Shown here: piece after piece, positions 40,756-49,946 of the stretch | Position numbering within the stretch: the first letter of the stretch is position 1 | Layout of the letters: every line of letters begins with the position of its first letter | DNA from: an uncultured Prevotellaceae bacterium | GTDB taxonomy: Bacteria > Bacteroidota > Bacteroidia > Bacteroidales > Bacteroidaceae | Length of the DNA stretch: 61,061 nucleotides | Reading direction: 5' to 3' | NCBI GenBank assembly: GCA_947170495.1 | Contig: CAMVUB010000006.1 | Span: 1 to 61,061, forward strand | The notes under the pieces: model-generated | Database searches by the model: none | What the model was told of the DNA's origin: nothing | The model's input: the letters and a program-made list of their open reading frames with translations, nothing else | Program-made: the position numbers and the translations under genes

Positions 40756-41682
40756 ATGACGGACGACGAAAAATATATGATGCGGTGCCTGCAGCTGGCA
40801 CGCCACGGGGAATTCACGACGGCGCCCAACCCGATGGTGGGGGCTGTCATCGTGCATGAGGGTCGTATCATCGGCGAAGGCTGGCACCGGCGCTACGGCG
40901 GCCCGCACGCCGAGGTGAATGCGGTGCGCTCCGTGCGCCCCGAGGACGAGGCGCTGCTCCCCCACTCCACCATCTACGTAAGTCTGGAGCCTTGTTCCCA
41001 TTGGGGCAAGACACCGCCGTGCGCAGAGCTGCTGGCGGAGAAGGGCTTCCGACGTGTGGTAGTAGGCTGTCTCGACCCCAACGAGAAGGTGGCGGGACGC
41101 GGCATTGCACGACTGCGCGAGGCAGGTGCTGAGGTGGTCGTGGGGGTGCTGGAAGCCGAGTGCCGATGGCTGAACCGTAAGTTCATGACACAGCACACGT
41201 TACAACGTCCTTATATCACTCTGAAATGGGCGGAGAGCGCCGACGGTTTCATCGACCGCCACCGCGAGAGCCGCGCGAAGGACGGCGACGCCGTGAAGTT
41301 CTCGACACCTTGGACGCAGATGCTGGTGCACCGCCTGCGCGCCACACATGAGGCGATTCTCGTGGGGCGGCGCACCTGGGAGCTGGACCAGCCCAGCCTC
41401 ACGACACGGCTGTGGCCGGGGAAGAATGCGGAGAAGGTGATACTCTCCTCAAGCGGCGGAGCGCTTGCAGAGAGTATCAGCGGATTCCAATCCATTCTCG
41501 TCGAGGGTGGTGCGCAGACACTGCAGTCGTTCATCGATGCCGACCTGTGGGACGAGGTGTTCATCGAGCGGTCGGACATCGTACTGGGCGACGGTGTGAA
41601 AGCGCCCGTTTTCCCATTTGCAAACAGTCAAAAAGTCCAAATAGACCCTAAAGGGCGCCTCATCCACGTTAATTTTGCCTAA
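40756..41682 (+). CDS. ribD: Riboflavin biosynthesis deaminase/reductase RibD
   Basis: This 308-residue bifunctional enzyme carries out the second and third steps of the pathway. The deaminase domain (about 1-145) has NPMVGAVIVHEGRIIGEGWH, the zinc HAE in GPHAEVNAV and PCSHWGKTPPC. The reductase domain begins RPYITLKWAESADGFID, with LVGRRTWELDQPSLTTRL and ILVEGGAQTLQSFID. It is about 50 residues shorter than usual: the central reductase segment with the typical NPxRVVxD motif is missing and replaced by LWPGKNAEKVILSS. Reductase activity is therefore uncertain. ATG 40756 is preferred to a TTG one codon earlier. Confidence 0.9.
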   Translation: MTDDEKYMMRCLQLARHGEFTTAPNPMVGAVIVHEGRIIGEGWHRRYGGPHAEVNAVRSVRPEDEALLPHSTIYVSLEPCSHWGKTPPCAELLAEKGFRRVVVGCLDPNEKVAGRGIARLREAGAEVVVGVLEAECRWLNRKFMTQHTLQRPYITLKWAESADGFIDRHRESRAKDGDAVKFSTPWTQMLVHRLRATHEAILVGRRTWELDQPSLTTRLWPGKNAEKVILSSSGGALAESISGFQSILVEGGAQTLQSFIDADLWDEVFIERSDIVLGDGVKAPVFPFANSQKVQIDPKGRLIHVNFA

Positions 41683-41717
41683 TAACGTCGCCTAAAAAGC
41701 ATTTTCAGCGGCTTAGA

Positions 41718-41749
41718 TTTCCTTTCTTCTATAATAATGTGTACTTTTG
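41718..41749 (+). promoter_or_regulatory. Promoter of the envelope cluster
   Basis: TTTC (41718-41721, one mismatch), 20 nt, TACTTTTG (41742-41749). The first ATG (41760) is only 10 nt past the box. Confidence 0.6.
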
Positions 41750-41771
41750 CGCCGTTTTTATGACCAGTTCA

Positions 41772-43148
41772 ATGAAAAAAGCGCTTAACATACTCTTTGC
41801 CCTGCTGGCATTGCTCCTCGTGTGGCCCCTCTCATCCTGCAAAAAAGATGATGAGGACACGACAAAGCCCAACAGCCTGTGCTACATCAGTTCCTTCACG
41901 TTGGGGACACTCACCTACTACAGAACTTCCACCAATGAGTCGGGTGAGGAGGTGACAACGACGTACACCTATGCCGGCTCCTACTACCCCATGGCCATCG
42001 ACCAGATCGCCCGGCAGCAGGAGACGGAACCCTCCGTGTATGCGGGAACCATCTACAGCACCAAACAATTGCTCGTAGGCACCGACCCCACGATCGTGCC
42101 GGTGACCATCGCCGGCGAGGGTAACTACTACTATCGCCCCCTCAGCGATGAGAGCGGTTGGACGGCGTTCACCAGCGGAGATAACGTGGATTTCTCCACG
42201 CCCGTGGTGTTCCGTTCTATCGCCACCGACGGCGGCAGCTCCCGCGACTATCTGGTGACCATCAGCATTCGCAGCAACGATCCCAACGGCTATACGTGGG
42301 AGCAGATGATGCCCGCAGATGGCGGCACCAGCATGCTGGCAGGCCGCGGCGAGCGCCGTGCGGTAGCATGGAAGAGCGGCCTTGCCATCGTCAGCATCGA
42401 CGGCAGCAACGCCCTGCACCTCACCACCGCCACAAGCGCGACAGCGCCCACATGGTCGGACACGCCCTGCACGGGCGCCGACGGCGCTGAGGTGGGCAGC
42501 CTGCAGAAATCCCAAGGCAAGCTGTGGATGCATACGAGCGGCGGCGCACTCCTCCGCTCAGCCGACGGCGTGGCATGGGAAATGGTGGCACAGACCGACG
42601 CCGGCACGACCATACAGCTATTGGCAGCCTCCCCCAGCCTGCTCTACGCCACCGTCAACGGTGTCATGAGCAGCTCCGAGGACGGCCAGGCGTGGACAGC
42701 CGTCAACCTGGATGACGACGAGAACCTCTTCCCCTTCACGAATCACGCCGCTACCTACTACACCCAGAGCAACGGCACGGCCCGCGTGATACTCACCGGC
42801 AGCTGCGGCGAGACCACCGCAACCTGGTACCGCGAGGAAGACGAGGATGAGCCGTGGCTGCTTATCTCCCGCACGGGCGACAACGACTACAACCTCCCTT
42901 GGTCATCCCTCAAGGAGGGCAGCCTCGTGGACTACTGCAGCAAAATTATCGCCATCGGGAAGTCTGCCTCCACCTACTATTCGACCGACAACGGCGTGAC
43001 ATGGAAGGAATACACTGAGCTGACGCTGGGCAGCGGCCAGCAGGCTGCCGACGGCGAGCACATCGCTGCCACCGTGGCAGGTGAATACATTTGGATTATC
43101 GCAGGCCCGCGCATCTGGCGCGCCCGCCTGAACAGTTACGGAGAATAA
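41772..43148 (+). CDS. Lipoprotein, DUF6242-like
   Basis: This 458-residue protein has a lipoprotein signal (MKKALNILFALLALLLVWPL then SSCKKDDED), so the mature N-terminus is a lipidated Cys. The body has repeated beta segments such as GKLWMHTSGGALLRSADGVAWEM and STDNGVTWKEYTELTLG, which look like the blades of a beta-propeller (BNR/sortilin-like). This matches my memory of DUF6242 proteins in Bacteroidales. The start at 41772 is preferred on signal-peptide grounds; ATG 41760 is also possible. It lies upstream of a DUF6089 gene, uppS and bamA. Confidence 0.7.
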   Translation: MKKALNILFALLALLLVWPLSSCKKDDEDTTKPNSLCYISSFTLGTLTYYRTSTNESGEEVTTTYTYAGSYYPMAIDQIARQQETEPSVYAGTIYSTKQLLVGTDPTIVPVTIAGEGNYYYRPLSDESGWTAFTSGDNVDFSTPVVFRSIATDGGSSRDYLVTISIRSNDPNGYTWEQMMPADGGTSMLAGRGERRAVAWKSGLAIVSIDGSNALHLTTATSATAPTWSDTPCTGADGAEVGSLQKSQGKLWMHTSGGALLRSADGVAWEMVAQTDAGTTIQLLAASPSLLYATVNGVMSSSEDGQAWTAVNLDDDENLFPFTNHAATYYTQSNGTARVILTGSCGETTATWYREEDEDEPWLLISRTGDNDYNLPWSSLKEGSLVDYCSKIIAIGKSASTYYSTDNGVTWKEYTELTLGSGQQAADGEHIAATVAGEYIWIIAGPRIWRARLNSYGE

Positions 43149-43150
43149 GC

Positions 43151-43876
43151 ATGCCACGCCTCATCACCCTCCTTCTTGCCACTGTCATCGCCTTGGGCTG
43201 CCACGCTCAGGACGGCGGCGAACTGTTGGAATACCAGCAGGAGATTGGCGGCGGAATCGGCCTGGACAGCTATGTCGGCGATGCCGCAGGAGGTTTCATG
43301 AAGCACCCCGGAATGATGGGGACGCTGTTCTGGCGCCGCAACCTCAACCCCCGCATGGTCGTGAAGGTCTTCTCGTCGTTCGGGCATATCAGCGGCAACA
43401 CAGAAGGCATCTTCATTCCCACCGACCCGCAAAGCGAGACGCCCGAAGGCGGCCAGCCGGCACAGCTCATCCACTTCAGCCGCAACGTGCTGGACGTGGG
43501 CGCACAGTTCGAGATGAACTTCCTGGGCTACGGCATGGGCGCCAGCTACAAGGGCTTGAAGCGGTGGTCGCCGTATGTGACGGTCGGCGTAGGTATGTGC
43601 ATCGGCATGGGCGGTGGCGCCAAGGCGGCCGCAGGCATGTGCATCCCGCTGGGTGCAGGCTTCCGCTTCAAGGTGTGTCCCCGCCTGAACCTGGGCTTTG
43701 AATGGACGTTCAACTTCACCACCTGCGACAAGCTCGACGACTCCGAGGCCACTCCCCATCTCGTGGACCCCTACGGCATCGAGAGCGGGTTGTTCAAGAA
43801 TAAGGATTGCTACACCAAGATGGCGCTGACACTCTCCTATGACATCGCGCCCAAATACCGCAAGTGCAACAATTAA
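43151..43876 (+). CDS. Outer-membrane protein, DUF6089-like
   Basis: This 241-residue protein starts at ATG 43151 ([20 protein letters not shown]), 2 bp past the previous stop. After the signal peptide, strands such as [18 protein letters not shown] and [19 protein letters not shown] suggest a barrel. In Bacteroidetes a DUF6089-type gene is commonly found directly before uppS-bamA. Its function is unknown. It may help envelope assembly, but this is inferred only from position. Confidence 0.72.
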   Translation: MPRLITLLLATVIALGCHAQDGGELLEYQQEIGGGIGLDSYVGDAAGGFMKHPGMMGTLFWRRNLNPRMVVKVFSSFGHISGNTEGIFIPTDPQSETPEGGQPAQLIHFSRNVLDVGAQFEMNFLGYGMGASYKGLKRWSPYVTVGVGMCIGMGGGAKAAAGMCIPLGAGFRFKVCPRLNLGFEWTFNFTTCDKLDDSEATPHLVDPYGIESGLFKNKDCYTKMALTLSYDIAPKYRKCNN

Positions 43877-43901
43877 TCACCATCTGATATATTACACCAT
43901 T

Positions 43902-44624
43902 ATGGTAGAACTTGATAAGAACAGGATTCCCAAACACATTGCCATCATCATGGACGGCAACGGGCGGTGGGCCAAAGCCAAAGGGCAGCCCCGCACGGCA
44001 GGGCATATCCAAGGCGTGGAGACGGTACGCGTCATCACCGAGGAATGTGTTCACCTCGGCGTCAAGTACCTGACGCTCTACACCTTCTCGACGGAGAACT
44101 GGAACCGCCCGGCCGAAGAGGTGCGCGCACTCATGGGGCTCCTCCTGAAGAACCTGGAGGACGAGATCTTCATGAAGAACAACGTCCGCTTCCGCGTCAT
44201 CGGCGACAAGACACGCCTCCCCGAGGACGTGCAGGAGAAGATGAACATGATGATCGAACGCACGGCAAAGAACGACGCCATGACCCTGGTGCTGGCCCTC
44301 AGCTACTCAGCCCGTTGGGAGCTGACACACGCCATGCAGGAGATTGCCCGCGAGGGCATCGCCGCCGAGGACATCACGGAAGACGTGGTGAGCGCACACC
44401 TGCAGACCACCTTCATGCCAGACCCCGAGCTGCTCATCCGCACGGGTGGGGAGCTGCGCGTCAGCAACTACCTGCTGTGGCAGATAGCATATACCGAACT
44501 CTATTTCTGCGACACGTTCTGGCCCGACTTCGACCAGGAGGCGTTGCATCTGGCCATCGCAGACTACCAGAGCCGTGAGCGCCGCTTCGGCAAGACCAGC
44601 GAACAAATAAACGAGAACCAATGA
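43902..44624 (+). CDS. uppS: Undecaprenyl diphosphate synthase
   Basis: This 240-residue cis-prenyltransferase makes the C55 lipid carrier for peptidoglycan and surface polysaccharide. Start ATG 43902 ([20 protein letters not shown]) is followed by the catalytic Asp in [34 protein letters not shown] and [21 protein letters not shown] are intact. A longer frame upstream overlaps the DUF6089 gene. It overlaps bamA by 4 bp. Confidence 0.95.
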   Translation: MVELDKNRIPKHIAIIMDGNGRWAKAKGQPRTAGHIQGVETVRVITEECVHLGVKYLTLYTFSTENWNRPAEEVRALMGLLLKNLEDEIFMKNNVRFRVIGDKTRLPEDVQEKMNMMIERTAKNDAMTLVLALSYSARWELTHAMQEIAREGIAAEDITEDVVSAHLQTTFMPDPELLIRTGGELRVSNYLLWQIAYTELYFCDTFWPDFDQEALHLAIADYQSRERRFGKTSEQINENQ

Positions 44625-47284
44625 ATAAAGGCCTCATATACAGACTCCTCTCTATCATTCTACTGTGGTACATCCTTCCCTCGCCCTTCCACGAGGGGGC
44701 GGGGGTGAGGCTCTTTGCCCAGACAGAAGAACGCGTCGTCAATCCTGTCATTGACTACAGCCGCACGCCACAGCAATATGTGATCGGCGGCATCACGGTA
44801 GAGGGCGTGAAGAGCTACGACGACTATATCCTCATCGGACTTTCCGGACTCACCAAAGGGCAGAAGATCATGCTGCCGGGCGAGGAAATCACCAATGCCA
44901 TCAGGCGCTACTGGAAGAACGGTCTGTTCAACAACGTCGCCATCCGCGTAGATAGCCTCGTTGCCGACTCCGCCTACCTGCACATCACCCTGGCAGCGCG
45001 CCCCCGCATCTCGCAGGTCAACTACAACGGCGTCAAGAAAAGCGAGCGCGAAGACCTAGAGAAGAAGCTGGGACTGGTGCGCGACGGACAGCTCACGCCG
45101 AACATCATCGACCGCACCAAGATCCTCGCCAAGAAATACTTCGACGACAAGGGCTACAAGAACTCCGTCATCGAGATCATCCAGCATGACGATGTCTCGG
45201 CACCCGGTCACGCCATTCTGGACATCAATGTCGAGAAGAAAGGCAAGGTGAAGGTGAACAGCATCGATGTGCGTGGCAACACGGCGCTGAAGATGTCGCA
45301 GATCAAGGGTAACCTCTTCAAGAACGGTGCCTTCAAGAAGACCCACGAGAAGGGCAAGATGTCCAGCTGGTTCCGCTCCAAGAAGTTCATCGAGGAACGC
45401 TGGAAGGAGGACAAGGAGCGCCTCATTGAGAAATACAACGAATACGGCTACCGCGATGCGCGCATCGTCTATGACAGCGTGCGCCCTCACGACGAGAGCA
45501 GCGTAGATATCGCCATCGAGGTGGAAGAAGGCCAGAAATACTACATCCGCAATATCGAATGGGTGGGTAACACCCTGTACAGCACGGACTTCCTCAACCA
45601 GGAGCTGCGCATGAAGAAAGGCGACGTCTATAACCAGACACACCTCAAGAAGCGCCTCCAAATCGACGAGGACGCCATCGGTAACCTCTACTATAACAAC
45701 GGCTACCTCTTCTATCAGCTCAACCCCGTGGAGGTGAACATCGTGGGCGACAGCGTGGATCTGGAGATGCGCATCGAGGAGAACCAGCAGGCCTACATCA
45801 GCCACGTGAAGATCACGGGTAACGATGAGGTCTATGAGAACGTCATCCGTCGCGAGCTGCGCAACAAGCCGGGCGACCTGTTCTCCAAGGAAGCCCTGGA
45901 GCGCTCCTACCGCGAAATCGCCAGCATGGGTCACTTCGACCCCGAGAACATCGACTACAAGCTGGAGCCGGACCCCGACAATGGCACCGTAGATCTCACC
46001 TGGAACCTGTCGCCGAAGTCCAACGACCAGATTGAGTTCTCGCTGGGCTATGGCCAGACGGGCGTCATCGGCCGCATCGGCCTGAAGTTCTCCAACTTCT
46101 CCCTGCACAACCTCTTCGCCAAGAACGGCCTGCGCCGTGGCGTGATGCCCAAGGGTAACGGCGAGAGCTTCAGCATCAGCGGACAGACCAACGGCCGCTA
46201 CTACCAGTCCTACTCCATCAACTACCTCGACCCGTGGTTCGGCGGCAAGCGACCCAACTCGCTCTCCTTCTCGGCTTTCTATTCCAAGCAGACCGACGTC
46301 AGCGACCGCTACTACAATTCCGCCTACTACAACTCCTATTATAATTATCTCTACGGCTACGGCACCAACACCGGCAACTACTACGAGAACTTCTACGACC
46401 CGGACAAGTCCATCCAGATCTACGGCTTCTCGCTCGGCTGGGGTAAGCGCCTGAGCTGGCCCGACGACTATTTCACCTTCTCGGCAGACCTCAGCTATAC
46501 GCGCTATACGCTGAAGAACTGGGAGTACTTCCTCGTCAGCAACGGTAGCTGTAACAACATCAGCGTGAACCTGCACCTGTCACGTAACTCCACCGACAAC
46601 CCCATCTACCCGCGTCGCGGTTCGGAGTTCACCTTCTCGCTGGGCATCACACCGCCCTACTCGCTCTTCGACGGTGTCGATTACGAGAACCTGGCCACCA
46701 ACTCGCTGGCCTCCAGCTATATGGATGAGCTCCAGAAGAAGTACAAGTTCATCGAGTACCACAAGTGGAAGTTCAAGAGCCGCACCTACACCGCCCTCAC
46801 GGGAGGCAGCAAATGCCCGGTGCTCGTGACACGCGTGGAGTTCGGTATTCTCGGCAGCTTCAACAAGAACAAGAAGTCACCCTTCGAGACCTTCTACGTC
46901 GGCGGCGACGGCATGAGCGGCTACAGCTACAGCTACGCCACCGAGACTGTCGGTCTGCGCGGCTACGACAACGGCTCCCTCACGCCTCGCGGCTACACAG
47001 GCTACGCCTACGACCGCTTCACCCTCGAGATCCGCTACCCCTTCATCCTGGGTAACTCCACCAACATCTATGGCCTCGCCTTCGTGGAGGGTGGTAACGC
47101 GTGGGATGACATCAAGGACTTCAACCCGTTTGACATGAAACGCTCCGCAGGTGTCGGCGTCCGCGTCTTCCTGCCCATGGTGGGTCTGCTCGGTGTTGAC
47201 TGGGCCTATGGCTTCGACAAGGTCTTCGGCAGTCGCACCTACGGCGGCAGCCAGTTCCACTTCATCCTCGGACAAGAGTTCTAA
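44621..47284 (+). CDS. bamA: Outer-membrane assembly factor BamA
   Basis: This 887-residue Omp85 protein inserts barrels into the outer membrane. Five POTRA domains (about 45-480; e.g. [42 protein letters not shown]) are followed by a 16-strand barrel ([29 protein letters not shown] with a terminal Phe). The hydrophobic signal core is [14 protein letters not shown]. Directly after it a palindromic insert is translated as [15 protein letters not shown], within the signal or cleavage region (about 19-32). Three skp-like genes follow, which supply periplasmic chaperones for the same pathway. Confidence 0.95.
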   Translation: MNKGLIYRLLSIILLWYILPSPFHEGAGVRLFAQTEERVVNPVIDYSRTPQQYVIGGITVEGVKSYDDYILIGLSGLTKGQKIMLPGEEITNAIRRYWKNGLFNNVAIRVDSLVADSAYLHITLAARPRISQVNYNGVKKSEREDLEKKLGLVRDGQLTPNIIDRTKILAKKYFDDKGYKNSVIEIIQHDDVSAPGHAILDINVEKKGKVKVNSIDVRGNTALKMSQIKGNLFKNGAFKKTHEKGKMSSWFRSKKFIEERWKEDKERLIEKYNEYGYRDARIVYDSVRPHDESSVDIAIEVEEGQKYYIRNIEWVGNTLYSTDFLNQELRMKKGDVYNQTHLKKRLQIDEDAIGNLYYNNGYLFYQLNPVEVNIVGDSVDLEMRIEENQQAYISHVKITGNDEVYENVIRRELRNKPGDLFSKEALERSYREIASMGHFDPENIDYKLEPDPDNGTVDLTWNLSPKSNDQIEFSLGYGQTGVIGRIGLKFSNFSLHNLFAKNGLRRGVMPKGNGESFSISGQTNGRYYQSYSINYLDPWFGGKRPNSLSFSAFYSKQTDVSDRYYNSAYYNSYYNYLYGYGTNTGNYYENFYDPDKSIQIYGFSLGWGKRLSWPDDYFTFSADLSYTRYTLKNWEYFLVSNGSCNNISVNLHLSRNSTDNPIYPRRGSEFTFSLGITPPYSLFDGVDYENLATNSLASSYMDELQKKYKFIEYHKWKFKSRTYTALTGGSKCPVLVTRVEFGILGSFNKNKKSPFETFYVGGDGMSGYSYSYATETVGLRGYDNGSLTPRGYTGYAYDRFTLEIRYPFILGNSTNIYGLAFVEGGNAWDDIKDFNPFDMKRSAGVGVRVFLPMVGLLGVDWAYGFDKVFGSRTYGGSQFHFILGQEF
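44676..44715. repeat. Palindromic element, family A, in the bamA signal region
   Basis: CTCGCCCTTCCACGAGGGGG then CGGGGGTGAGGCTC, with the GGGGGTGAG tail of family A. It is translated as [11 protein letters not shown]. Confidence 0.85.
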
Positions 47285-47344
47285 TTTAAACCCTCAAAGG
47301 TTTTACCCGTCAAAGGACTATAATTAACTACAAGCAACGCATAT

Positions 47345-47866
47345 ATGAAAAAGTTAATGATGATCATGCTGGCCGCAGTAGCCATCGGTTACAGCCAGCC
47401 CGTTTCTGCCCAGAAGTTCGTGCTCATTGATATGGAATATATCCTGAAGAACGTACCCGCCTACGAGCGCGCCAATGAGCAGCTCAACCAAGTCTCCCGC
47501 AAGTGGCAGGCAGAGGTGGAAGCCCTCAGCAAGGAGGCCGAGGACCTGTACAAAGCCTACCAGAGCGAGACCGTATTCCTCAGTGCCGAACAGAAGAAGC
47601 AACGCGAGGAGGCCATCGTCGCCAAGGAAAAGGAAGCCGCAGAGCTGAAGAAGAAATACTTCGGTCCCGAGGGCGAGCTCTTCAAGAAACGCGAGAGCCT
47701 GATGCAACCCATTCAGGACGAGATCTACAATGCCGTGAAGGACATCTGCGAGCTCAAGGGCTACAGCCTCGTCCTCGACCGCGCCTCCGACGCCGGCATC
47801 ATCTTCGCATCCCCCAAGATCGACATCTCCAACGATGTCCTTCACAAACTCGGCTACGGCCAATAA
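47345..47866 (+). CDS. OmpH/Skp-family periplasmic chaperone, first copy
   Basis: This 173-residue protein has a signal peptide (MKKLMMIMLAAVAIGYSQPV, then SA), a long charged coiled coil (about 40-125; SRKWQAEVEALSKEAEDLYK) and a final VLDRASDAGIIFASPKIDIS segment. This is the Skp jellyfish layout, a trimeric holdase for unfolded barrels. It lies 60 bp after bamA. KFVLIDMEYILKNVPAYE matches the conserved first strand and helix. Confidence 0.9.
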   Translation: MKKLMMIMLAAVAIGYSQPVSAQKFVLIDMEYILKNVPAYERANEQLNQVSRKWQAEVEALSKEAEDLYKAYQSETVFLSAEQKKQREEAIVAKEKEAAELKKKYFGPEGELFKKRESLMQPIQDEIYNAVKDICELKGYSLVLDRASDAGIIFASPKIDISNDVLHKLGYGQ

Positions 47867-47870
47867 ATTC

Positions 47871-47930
47871 TCATAAGCCCAATAGGCCCCATAAGACCTA
47901 TAAGCCTTATAAGCCCTATAAGCCCTATCA
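47871..47930. repeat. Degenerate CCTATAAG array between the skp genes
   Basis: Seven imperfect units of CCCATAAG/CCTATAAG fill the 99-bp gap between the first two ompH genes. Confidence 0.85.
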
Positions 47931-47965
47931 AAATTAATTACTAATAAAACCTCAAAAGAAAACAA

Positions 47966-48466
47966 ATGAAAAAAATCATCTTTGCAGCCATCATGATGCT
48001 GCTCGCTCCCCTGACCATGTCAGCACAGAAGTTCGGACACTTTAACTCCACGGAGCTGGTGCCCCTCCTCCCCGAATATGTCACCGCTCAGAACGAGCTC
48101 CAAAACCTCGCCAAGCAATACGAGGACGACCTGAAGCGCATGCAGGACGAACTGCAGAAGAAGGGCGAAGAATTCCAGAAGGAGCAGGCCAACCTCCTCG
48201 ATAACGTACGCCAGCGCCGTCAGGCTGAGCTGGAGGATCTCTACCAGCGCATGCAACAGAGTGTACAGGACAACCAGCAGGCTTACCAGAAGGCACAGGC
48301 CGAGAAGATGCAGGCCATCTCCGAGAAGGTCCTCAATGCCGTCAAGCAGATTGGTGAGGCCGGTGGCTTTGTCTATATCATGGACACCTCAATGGGCATC
48401 CCCTTTATCAGCACCAAGCTCAGCACCGACATCACTCCCGAGCTGAAGAAAGCGCTGGGCATCTAA
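47966..48466 (+). CDS. OmpH/Skp-family periplasmic chaperone, second copy
   Basis: This 166-residue paralogue has a signal peptide (MKKIIFAAIMMLLAPLTMSA), the start FGHFNSTELVPLLPEY, a coiled coil of about 80 residues and FVYIMDTSMGIPFISTKLS. It is the second of three tandem family members; the closest neighbour functionally is BamA. Confidence 0.9.
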   Translation: MKKIIFAAIMMLLAPLTMSAQKFGHFNSTELVPLLPEYVTAQNELQNLAKQYEDDLKRMQDELQKKGEEFQKEQANLLDNVRQRRQAELEDLYQRMQQSVQDNQQAYQKAQAEKMQAISEKVLNAVKQIGEAGGFVYIMDTSMGIPFISTKLSTDITPELKKALGI

Positions 48467-48493
48467 ACCCGTTCTACTATTCGTCATCTACTT

Positions 48494-49054
48494 ATGAAGA
48501 AGATATTCTCACTCCTGTGCGCCACGATAGTATCCCTGTCGCTGTGCGCACAGAAGCCTGCTACTACCGAGGTGCGTGTGCCTCAGTTTGGCTATATCAG
48601 CTACAAGAGCGTTTATGAGCGGATGCCTGAATACGCCACCGCCAAGGCCGCCTTCGAGGAGCTGAAAGCCAAGTACGATGCTGAAGCCCAGCACTCCGAG
48701 GAGGAGTTCCAGCGCAAGTTCTCCGAGTTCCTGCAGGGACAGAAGGACTTCCCGCCTAGCATCCTGCAGAAGCGCCAGCTGGAGTTGCAGGACCTCATGA
48801 ACAAGAGCGTGGCCTTCCGCCAGGAATCGCAGCGCCTCCTCAAGCAAGCCGAGGCCGAGTTGCAGGCACCCTGCATCGCCAAGCTGGCAGAGGCCATCCA
48901 GGCTGTGGCCGGCGAGCGCGGACTTTTCTTCGTCCTCAACACCGACGACAACGCCGTGCCCTTCATCCACCCGCAGGCTGGCGTGGACATCACCGACCTC
49001 GTCCTCACCCGCCTCGGCATCCCCACGGAGGTTCCCCAAACCCCTCAACCATAA
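48494..49054 (+). CDS. OmpH/Skp-family periplasmic chaperone, third copy
   Basis: This 186-residue paralogue has a signal peptide (MKKIFSLLCATIVSLSLCAQ), FGYISYKSVYERMPEYATAK, a coiled coil and GLFFVLNTDDNAVPFIHPQA. It ends in VPQTPQP, encoded by the beginning of the CCCTCAACC array. It is the most divergent of the three. Confidence 0.87.
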   Translation: MKKIFSLLCATIVSLSLCAQKPATTEVRVPQFGYISYKSVYERMPEYATAKAAFEELKAKYDAEAQHSEEEFQRKFSEFLQGQKDFPPSILQKRQLELQDLMNKSVAFRQESQRLLKQAEAELQAPCIAKLAEAIQAVAGERGLFFVLNTDDNAVPFIHPQAGVDITDLVLTRLGIPTEVPQTPQP

Positions 49055-49106
49055 ACCATAAACCTTAGACCCTCAACCGTCCCCCTTGGGGGACCACAGG
49101 GGGCCT
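49042..49106. repeat. CCATAAACC/CCCTCAA array fused to palindrome family B
   Basis: Heptamer units run from the end of the third skp gene to GTCCCCCTTGGGGGAC and CACAGGGGG (49079-49104). The order is the same as at 39452-39512. Confidence 0.9.
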
Positions 49107-49127
49107 CTCAATTTTAAACTCCCCCCC

Positions 49128-49946
49128 TTGTCCCCCCTCGGCATCTTTGACAGCGGCTACGGCGGTCTCACCATCCTGCGTGAGATCCGCACGCTGATGC
49201 CCCAGTATGACTACCTCTACTTGGGGGACAATGCGCGTGCGCCCTACGGCACACGCAGCTTCGAACGCGTCTATGAGTTCACCTTGCAGGCCGTTCGAAA
49301 GCTTTTCGACATGGGCTGTCCGCTCATCATCCTGGCCTGTAACACCGCATCTGCCAAGGCCCTGCGCACCATTCAGCAGCACGACCTGCCACAGATGCCA
49401 GACCCCTCGCGCCGTGTCCTCGGCGTTATACGCCCTACCGTGGAAGCTGTGGGTGACATCACCCGCAGCAGACACGTTGGCATCGTCGCCACACAAGGAA
49501 CCATCAACAGCCGCACGTATGAGCTGGAGATGGCCAAGCTGTACCCCGATATCACCGTCACAGGTCAGGCATGCCCGATGTGGGTACCGCTCGTGGAAAA
49601 CAATGAGTTCAAAAGCCCCGGTGCCGACTACTTCGTACAGCGCGATATCGACACGCTCCTCCAGCGCGACCCCGACATCGACACCCTCATCCTCGGCTGC
49701 ACACACTTCCCCCTATTATTAGATAAGGTACGCGCATACACACCCGCGCACGTACAGCTTATCTCTCAGGGGGATTTTGTCGCACACAGCCTGCAGGACT
49801 ACCTACATCGCCATGCCGACATGGATGCCCGCCTCACACAAGGCGGCACCATCCGCTTTCTCACTACAGAGCACCCCGACACCTTCTCGCCTTCCGCCGC
49901 CCTCTTCCTGGGGCATGACGTGGAAGCACAACAGGTGCAGCTCTAA
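49128..49946 (+). CDS. murI: Glutamate racemase
   Basis: This enzyme makes D-glutamate for peptidoglycan. It shows LGIFDSGYGGLTILREI, the two catalytic cysteines in ILACNTASA and LILGCTHFPLL, and the NxR-like YLGDNARAPYG. No ATG is available before the conserved FDSG in frame; the best start is TTG 49128, which gives a 272-residue protein beginning MSPLGIFDSG. A further TTG (49086) lies inside the palindromic element and would add 14 residues encoded by it. The stop overlaps the convergent aldo-keto reductase gene by 4 bp. Confidence 0.92.
   Translation: MSPLGIFDSGYGGLTILREIRTLMPQYDYLYLGDNARAPYGTRSFERVYEFTLQAVRKLFDMGCPLIILACNTASAKALRTIQQHDLPQMPDPSRRVLGVIRPTVEAVGDITRSRHVGIVATQGTINSRTYELEMAKLYPDITVTGQACPMWVPLVENNEFKSPGADYFVQRDIDTLLQRDPDIDTLILGCTHFPLLLDKVRAYTPAHVQLISQGDFVAHSLQDYLHRHADMDARLTQGGTIRFLTTEHPDTFSPSAALFLGHDVEAQQVQL

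Noticed and set aside
45056-46576. A 506-codon open frame on the minus strand opposite bamA
   Set aside because: It lies fully antisense to a well-conserved gene, has a Val/Ala/Leu/Asp-rich composition typical of the complement of GC-rich codons, and shows no domain. The same applies to long frames opposite ribBA, mreB and trpD.
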